8,257 nt of DNA, taken from the NCBI GenBank assembly GCA_018400255.1, contig JAGYMO010000144.1:1-8257 (forward strand), read 5' to 3'. The position numbers and the translations under genes are program-made. The DNA is from Deltaproteobacteria bacterium. Lineage in GTDB: Bacteria > Desulfobacterota > DSM-4660 > Desulfatiglandales > B25-G16. Below, in pieces: positions 6,278 to 8,257 of this stretch. The notes under the pieces were generated by a model. That model saw only the letters and a program-made list of their open reading frames with translations, made no database searches and was not told the origin of the DNA. Numbering within the stretch: position 1 is the first letter of the stretch; each line of letters begins with the position of its first letter.

Positions 6278-7042
6278 CTAAAAACGGCCTTCCCAGTCCT
6301 GTTCTATGTGATTTCTTTTTTTCTTCCTGCTCTTTCTTGCCTCCTCTTTCCAGGTGAAATGTTTTTTGGCCTTTGCTCTTCTTCTAAGGTCAAGATCTTT
6401 TTCTGTCTTTAATGTAAAGGTTCCCGGGGTTTTATCCGTTTCTTTTTTTGGTGGAGTTTTTTCCTTAAACGTCTCCTTGGGTAGCGGTGGGCCTTGAATA
6501 AATTCAGCCGGCACATTTTCGGCAAGGAAAAGATAATTACCAAACGGCCTGATATCAATCCCGCTAAGCATAGCAGATCCTGATTTTATTTCCAAGAGGA
6601 CTGGTTTTTGATCAATTCTTTTTGCGATACGGATGGCAAAATCCTTGTCTTTTGCCATAGAAACATAATCATCGTTTCCCGGCAAAAGGCCGAACTTGAG
6701 GATATGAGGGTATGCCTTTCTTTTAACCCCTTTAAATAATATCTTCGGGGTTAAGACCGTGTCTCTGTTTTCGTTTGTTACATAAAAGTTATTTTTGGTA
6801 TACCTAATCTTCTTTCCTTCCATATAAAAAGTATTATTTCTATCCGACAACAACACCTCTTTAACATGATATTCTCTGACATACCCCATATCTGGTTCTT
6901 CATGAAGGGCCTGTAGAAAAGTCTTAATATCTACATAGCCTTCCCTATCTGGAACAAGGCCAAATTCGTCCGGGCTTATTCCTAATACGTAAACCATAAG
7001 CCGGGATAGGTTCTCTACTTTCCTTAAATATTTTTCAGCCAA
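6278..7042 (-). CDS. KptA/Tpt1-fold (RNA 2'-phosphotransferase-like) protein with degenerate active site
   Basis: This 254-residue protein's first 183 residues follow the KptA/Tpt1 family end to end. The segment S13-x-L-x-x-Y-V-L20 ... P24 ... FGLVPDREGYVDI (27-39) aligns without gaps to the winged-helix lobe, and IR80, the FGLLPGNDDYV stretch (117-127) and NVPAEFI (176-182) match the ADP-ribosyltransferase lobe. Authentic members remove a splice-junction 2'-phosphate from tRNA using NAD. Here the catalytic RH pair is G21-I22, the QGHS motif is lost after R80 (KNNF, 83-86), HGT is K104-G105-V106, and VHLS is V127-S-M-A130. R80 and a later Arg (R142) are kept. An extra tail of about 70 residues (186-254) is rich in Lys/Arg and Pro, probably disordered and nucleic-acid binding. 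Translation starts at TTG 7042. Phosphotransferase activity is doubtful, and RNA or nucleotide binding is an inference. Confidence 0.82.
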   Translation of the reverse strand: MAEKYLRKVENLSRLMVYVLGISPDEFGLVPDREGYVDIKTFLQALHEEPDMGYVREYHVKEVLLSDRNNTFYMEGKKIRYTKNNFYVTNENRDTVLTPKILFKGVKRKAYPHILKFGLLPGNDDYVSMAKDKDFAIRIAKRIDQKPVLLEIKSGSAMLSGIDIRPFGNYLFLAENVPAEFIQGPPLPKETFKEKTPPKKETDKTPGTFTLKTEKDLDLRRRAKAKKHFTWKEEARKSRKKKRNHIEQDWEGRF

Positions 7043-7049
7043 AAACCTT

Positions 7050-7055
7050 TCCTTT
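7050..7055 (-). promoter_or_regulatory. Ribosome binding site that supports the TTG start
   Basis: Read on the minus strand, AAAGGA lies seven bases before the TTG at 7042. The frame upstream of TTG contains no ATG or GTG before the stop at 7067-7069. The first internal ATG (Met16) would remove part of the conserved KptA helix. TTG is therefore the start. Confidence 0.75.
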
Positions 7056-7084
7056 ATATTACAAGCTTACTTTTGGGCTGCCTT

Positions 7085-7106
7085 TATTATAATAGTATAC
7101 AATTGT
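7085..7106 (-). promoter_or_regulatory. Possible promoter/operator for the KptA-like and RNase genes
   Basis: The 79-bp gap between the nicotinate phosphoribosyltransferase stop and the KptA-like start contains a perfect TATAAT on the minus strand (7091 to 7086). No good -35 lies at the right distance. Three adjacent perfect palindromes overlap it: TATTATAATA (7085-7094), GTATAC (7095-7100) and ACAATTGT (7099-7106). The arrangement would suit a promoter with an overlapping repressor site, but A/T-rich DNA yields such palindromes easily, so the call is tentative. Confidence 0.3.
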
Positions 7107-7121
7107 CTGTACGAGAAGTTC

Positions 7122-8257
7122 CTATAGCTCCACCTTATTTAACTGGGACAATACGTAATCTCTGATTTGAGATGGGCCAGGAAGCCTGTATTCAAATCTC
7201 CCATTGGAGATAAATGGCACTAAAAGCTCTTCTTCCTTCCCTCCGCATGAACAATCTCCGGGCTTTTCCTCCTTTACAGAAACCCTTGTGTTGAAGCATT
7301 CCTTGCAGCGAAAAACAGCCTTCCTGCCAGACATCTTGCCCCTTTTAGAGAGAGGCTTTCCATCAATCTCTATTATATCCATTGAATAATCAATCACTGG
7401 TGCATTGCTTATAGCTGTGCCTATGCCGTATGCATCTGCTATTGAATTATAGCTTATGATTCCCTGTTCGTTGAGGCCTCCACTCAAAAGAATCTTTATA
7501 TCCTTGTAGCCCCTGATATCGAGTTCCCACCTGACCTCTCGCATTATTTCCCAAAAATTTCCTCGTCTGCTGCCAGGTGTGTCAAGCCTTACCGCATAAA
7601 GGCTTTTACCTAATTCACGAGCTACATTAATGGCCTCAAATTTTTCATCATTAAAGGTGTCTATCAGACTTACCCTTCTTACATTTGGTTCGATAACCTC
7701 ATTAAAGGCCTCTGTAGCCTTAACAGTATCACCCATAATCAAGATCAATGCGTGGGGCATTGTGCCAACGGGATCCTTTCCGATGAGCTTCGCGCCCGCA
7801 ATTGCAGACACTCCATCACAACCGCCTATATATGCATTCCTTTCTACTAAAGGTGCGATGGTAGGATGCATCCTGCGGGCCCCAAAACTTATAACCTCTT
7901 TTTCCCCTGCCGCTTTTTTACATCGCGCAGCCATAGTTGCAATGCCGGATGCCTGACATATGAGTCCAAGAAGGGCTGTCTCATGTTTTCCAAAATCAAG
8001 ATATTTCCCGCTGATTTCCATTACAGGCTCAAGGGTTTTGAATAAAGTACCCTCTTTCATGGCCCTGACCTCAACGGGGAGATCCTTTAGTATTTCCATA
8101 CATTCCTCAAGTCCTGCAAATACTCCCCATCTCCAGTCTTTTGGCAACGTATGAACCATGAATTCAGCGCGGACATGTGAGTCAATTCCCTTTGCCTCTA
8201 ATATTTCCTTTGTCCTCTTAAAATATATATCTGAAACAAGGCCTTCTTTAACCTGTT
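7122..8257 (-). CDS. pncB: Nicotinate phosphoribosyltransferase, 5' end beyond window
   Basis: The visible 377 residues run open to the window edge. An internal Met at 8159 is not the start: 32 residues upstream of it are in frame and read like the family (SDIYFKRTKEILEAKG). Only about 10-20 residues are likely missing. The enzyme joins nicotinate and PRPP to nicotinate mononucleotide in the Preiss-Handler NAD salvage route. Visible motifs, numbered from the first visible codon, are SFGARRMHP (123-131), GTMPHALI (164-171), LIDTFNDEKFEA (197-208), RLDTPGSRRGN (223-233) and LSGGLNE (257-263). A C-terminal Cys cluster (C317, C320, C335, C337; CxxC then CSC) should form a zinc knuckle, as in the archaeal/Thermotoga-type subfamily, and this separates it from the E. 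coli PncB type. The gene symbol is by function. It lies 79 bp upstream of the KptA-like gene on the same strand, so read-through is possible. Confidence 0.9.
   Translation of the reverse strand, partial: QVKEGLVSDIYFKRTKEILEAKGIDSHVRAEFMVHTLPKDWRWGVFAGLEECMEILKDLPVEVRAMKEGTLFKTLEPVMEISGKYLDFGKHETALLGLICQASGIATMAARCKKAAGEKEVISFGARRMHPTIAPLVERNAYIGGCDGVSAIAGAKLIGKDPVGTMPHALILIMGDTVKATEAFNEVIEPNVRRVSLIDTFNDEKFEAINVARELGKSLYAVRLDTPGSRRGNFWEIMREVRWELDIRGYKDIKILLSGGLNEQGIISYNSIADAYGIGTAISNAPVIDYSMDIIEIDGKPLSKRGKMSGRKAVFRCKECFNTRVSVKEEKPGDCSCGGKEEELLVPFISNGRFEYRLPGPSQIRDYVLSQLNKVEL

Noticed and set aside
6278..7042. Functional kptA (RNA 2'-phosphotransferase) as a straightforward call
   Set aside because: Several signature catalytic residues are substituted, so the name would overstate what the sequence supports.
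7630..7956. 108-codon plus-strand open frame
   Set aside because: It lies wholly antisense to the strongly conserved nicotinate phosphoribosyltransferase, has no ribosome binding site and shows no recognisable domain; it is a shadow frame.
8157..8159. ATG at 8159 as the start of the nicotinate phosphoribosyltransferase
   Set aside because: The frame stays open upstream to the window edge, and the 32 extra residues match the conserved family N-terminus (SDIYF...RT...IL), so the true start is outside the window.

Overview
The window is 8,257 bp of a moderately AT-rich bacterial genome and is almost fully coding. Two gene blocks converge near position 4,230. The gene content is an outer-membrane-type lipoprotein, a eukaryote-like Ser/Thr kinase fused to a cyclic-nucleotide-binding domain, a transglutaminase-like protein, RimO, an RNB exoribonuclease, a KptA/Tpt1-like protein and an archaeal/Thermotoga-type nicotinate phosphoribosyltransferase. 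This suits a Gram-negative anaerobe of the Desulfobacterota (old Deltaproteobacteria) or a neighbouring lineage. That assignment is a low-confidence inference from gene content, because no phylogenetic marker is complete enough to read by eye. There is no rRNA, tRNA, CRISPR array, transposase or integrase, and no intergenic stretch longer than about 185 bp.

Plus-strand block (1-4198). A short upstream region carries a five-unit TGAAC-type repeat and possible promoter elements. It is followed by a lipoprotein gene (186-794) with a strong Shine-Dalgarno. A 120-bp gap then holds a repeated AAAATGAGGGG element, a bulged hairpin and possible short leader ORFs, one of which overlaps the kinase start in an ATGA arrangement. 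Next come the kinase/cNMP-binding fusion (915-2180), a transglutaminase-like protein (2205-2855) and rimO (2861-4198). The last three genes are separated by only 24 and 5 bp and are probably one operon. The kinase retains the catalytic Lys, HRD and metal-binding Asp but has DFS in place of DFG. Its C-terminal domain has a near-canonical phosphate-binding cassette, so cyclic-nucleotide-gated phosphorylation is the simplest reading.

Minus-strand block (4266-8257). In transcription order it contains a pncB-type nicotinate phosphoribosyltransferase (5' end outside the window), a KptA/Tpt1-fold protein starting at TTG, and an RNB-domain (RNase II/R family) exoribonuclease. The RNase has an intact Asp tetrad. 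The KptA-like protein aligns well with RNA 2'-phosphotransferases but has lost most signature catalytic residues (the RH pair, HGT, QGHS and VHLS motifs), and it carries an extra basic tail of about 70 residues. The last two genes are 29 bp apart and probably co-transcribed, which suggests an RNA-handling pair. The NAD-salvage gene upstream is separated by 79 bp containing palindromes and a TATAAT box.

The most interesting items are the apparently catalytically dead KptA homologue paired with an exoribonuclease, the DFS kinase with a cNMP sensor next to rimO, and the small-ORF/repeat leader before the kinase.
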